Positions 63,182 through 64,000 of a stretch of 64,000 nucleotides of DNA are shown piece by piece. Below the pieces are notes generated by a model. That model worked only from the letters and a program-made list of their open reading frames with translations. It searched no databases and was not told the DNA's origin. The position numbers and the translations under genes were made by a program. The first letter of the stretch is position 1; every line of letters begins with the position of its first letter. Origin of the DNA: Acinetobacter proteolyticus (GTDB taxonomy: Bacteria > Pseudomonadota > Gammaproteobacteria > Pseudomonadales > Moraxellaceae); NCBI RefSeq assembly GCF_000367945.1, contig NZ_KB849179.1:2599582-2663581 (forward strand), given 5' to 3'.

Positions 63182-63706
63182 TTAGTCTTGATAGATTAAA
63201 TTTGCTTTATCAATATTATTACTATCAATTTCAAGCACATGATTACCTTCAACTTCGACCTGAATTAGTTCGTTCTCTAAGTCTACAGAAACCAGCTTGG
63301 CTTGGAATTTACGACGGTTCTCGACAGCAGCAATTAATCGTAAAGCCACTTGATGCCCAATGTAGGCAGGCAGTTGATTCAATTGGAAAAATGGACGATC
63401 CCAACCCGGCGAAGACACTTCTAAAGCATATTCACCTGAAATTGGATCATGAACATCAAGCATTGCACCCACCTGTTGTGTCACAAGAACACAATCTTGA
63501 ACGCCAATACCACGCCCGAGTTCAACTTCACCATCTTCATTTAAGACAGGTTCAGCATTCTCATCTATCGCCTTATCAATATAAATGCGCAATAGAGAAC
63601 GTTTACCTTGTGGCAGGAATTCAATCCCCCACAGATCTACACCACACGCAGCCACAGCTGGGGCGATTAGATCATGCAATGCTTGAGATTTATTTGATAA
63701 TTTCAT
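63182..63706 (-). CDS. rimP: Ribosome maturation factor RimP
   Basis: RimP acts early in 30S assembly. The 174 residues show the family landmarks [10 protein letters not shown] near 20, L-R-I-Y-I-D-K near 39, [14 protein letters not shown] near 93-106 and a C-terminal Sm-like domain. The length is slightly above the usual 150 owing to an insertion near 47-62. It is the first protein gene of the rimP-nusA-infB-rbfA operon. Confidence 0.95.
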   Translation of the reverse strand: MKLSNKSQALHDLIAPAVAACGVDLWGIEFLPQGKRSLLRIYIDKAIDENAEPVLNEDGEVELGRGIGVQDCVLVTQQVGAMLDVHDPISGEYALEVSSPGWDRPFFQLNQLPAYIGHQVALRLIAAVENRRKFQAKLVSVDLENELIQVEVEGNHVLEIDSNNIDKANLIYQD

Positions 63707-63810
63707 TTACTCTCGTCGCTCTTATACGAGCCAATCAATCTTAACCGTATAGTGAAGCACGACTATTTGACCAATTGATGTCGAACAACTACACGATAGC
63801 TAAACAACCA

Positions 63811-63835
63811 ATAAAAAAGGGCGTAAATCGCCCCT
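63811..63835 (-). terminator. Minus-strand terminator between tRNA-fMet and rimP, second of two
   Basis: GGGCG (63819-63823) pairs with CGCCC (63829-63833); on the minus strand TTTTTTAT follows. It lies after the tRNA-proximal terminator, so rimP is either read through or has its own promoter in 63707-63810. Confidence 0.8.
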
Positions 63836-63865
63836 ATGTTACACAGAAAAGCAATGCCCACTGTG

Positions 63866-63898
63866 CAAAAAGGCCCACCTTATTGTGAGCCTCTTTTT
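63866..63898. terminator. Terminator directly after tRNA-fMet
   Basis: On the minus strand AGGCTCAC (63892-63885) pairs with GTGGGCCT (63878-63871) with one G-T pair, followed by TTTTT. A T-run is also present on the plus strand. Confidence 0.85.
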
Positions 63899-63905
63899 AG
63901 AAACT

Positions 63906-63982
<77 letters not shown>

Positions 63983-64000
63983 TCAACGTGCAAAAATTAT

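Noticed and set aside
63202..63744. 180-residue open frame antisense to rimP
   Set aside because: It overlaps rimP fully on the other strand, is rich in His and Gln as shadow frames often are here, and shows no family motif.

Overview
The window is ordinary chromosomal DNA of a gammaproteobacterium, most probably Acinetobacter. The evidence is the moderately AT-rich base composition; a two-domain polyphosphate:AMP phosphotransferase of the Acinetobacter type (39754-41193); a gspF-gspG pair standing apart from other type II secretion genes; a UbiE with a long disordered N-terminal extension; a six-gene Mrp/Mnh antiporter operon with fused A and B subunits; and a rimP-nusA-infB-rbfA operon preceded by an initiator tRNA. 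I see no insertion sequence, prophage, integrase, CRISPR array or plasmid gene.

Layout. 1-13053: a partial TrmB-like methyltransferase, yacG, a metallo-beta-lactamase-fold hydrolase, hemH, a DUF4062 protein, murI, a DUF1285 protein, ETF-ubiquinone oxidoreductase, tusA, corC-lnt, a CsaA-type tRNA-binding protein, a DUF2798 membrane protein behind a riboswitch-like leader, a small membrane protein and gspF-gspG. 13173-27656: priA, a CPA2 cation/proton antiporter, hslO, a LysE-type exporter, cbpA-cbpM, a CorA-type transporter, dctA, rpsO-pnp and a family VIII esterase/beta-lactamase-like hydrolase. 27657-28353 is the only large non-coding stretch and carries a minus-strand terminator and a possible small RNA. 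28354-37560 is recC-recB-recD. 37752-45561: a DUF697-like membrane protein, an MHS-type MFS transporter, pap, a conserved helical protein and ubiE-ubiJ-ubiB. 45796-52018: cytochrome b561, an FAD monooxygenase with a VOC protein, hisIE, then a small UvrD-like helicase and an ATPase. 52273-58482 is mnhAB-C-D-E-F-G. 58534-63982 holds rbfA, infB, nusA, rimP and tRNA-fMet, all on the minus strand.

Several groups act together: ubiE/ubiJ/ubiB in ubiquinone synthesis; ETF-QO, which passes electrons to that quinone; RecBCD and PriA in double-strand break repair and fork restart; NusA, IF2, RimP, RbfA, S15, PNPase and initiator tRNA in transcription and translation; CbpA/CbpM and Hsp33 in protein quality control; and Mnh, the CPA2 protein, CorA and DctA in ion and solute transport.

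The most notable unexplained structures are non-coding. (1) Six DnaA-box-like 9-mers spaced exactly 12 bp apart sit at the recD start, with two more inside the end of recB. (2) A three-way-junction leader upstream of the DUF2798 gene has a closing helix that covers the Shine-Dalgarno sequence and competes with a local hairpin. (3) A multi-hairpin leader precedes the Mnh operon. (4) Two perfect palindromes lie side by side upstream of dctA. Among proteins, a stand-alone DUF4062 protein and an ATPase whose Walker B motif reads D-Q where D-E is expected, encoded next to a compact helicase, are the best candidates for an undescribed system.
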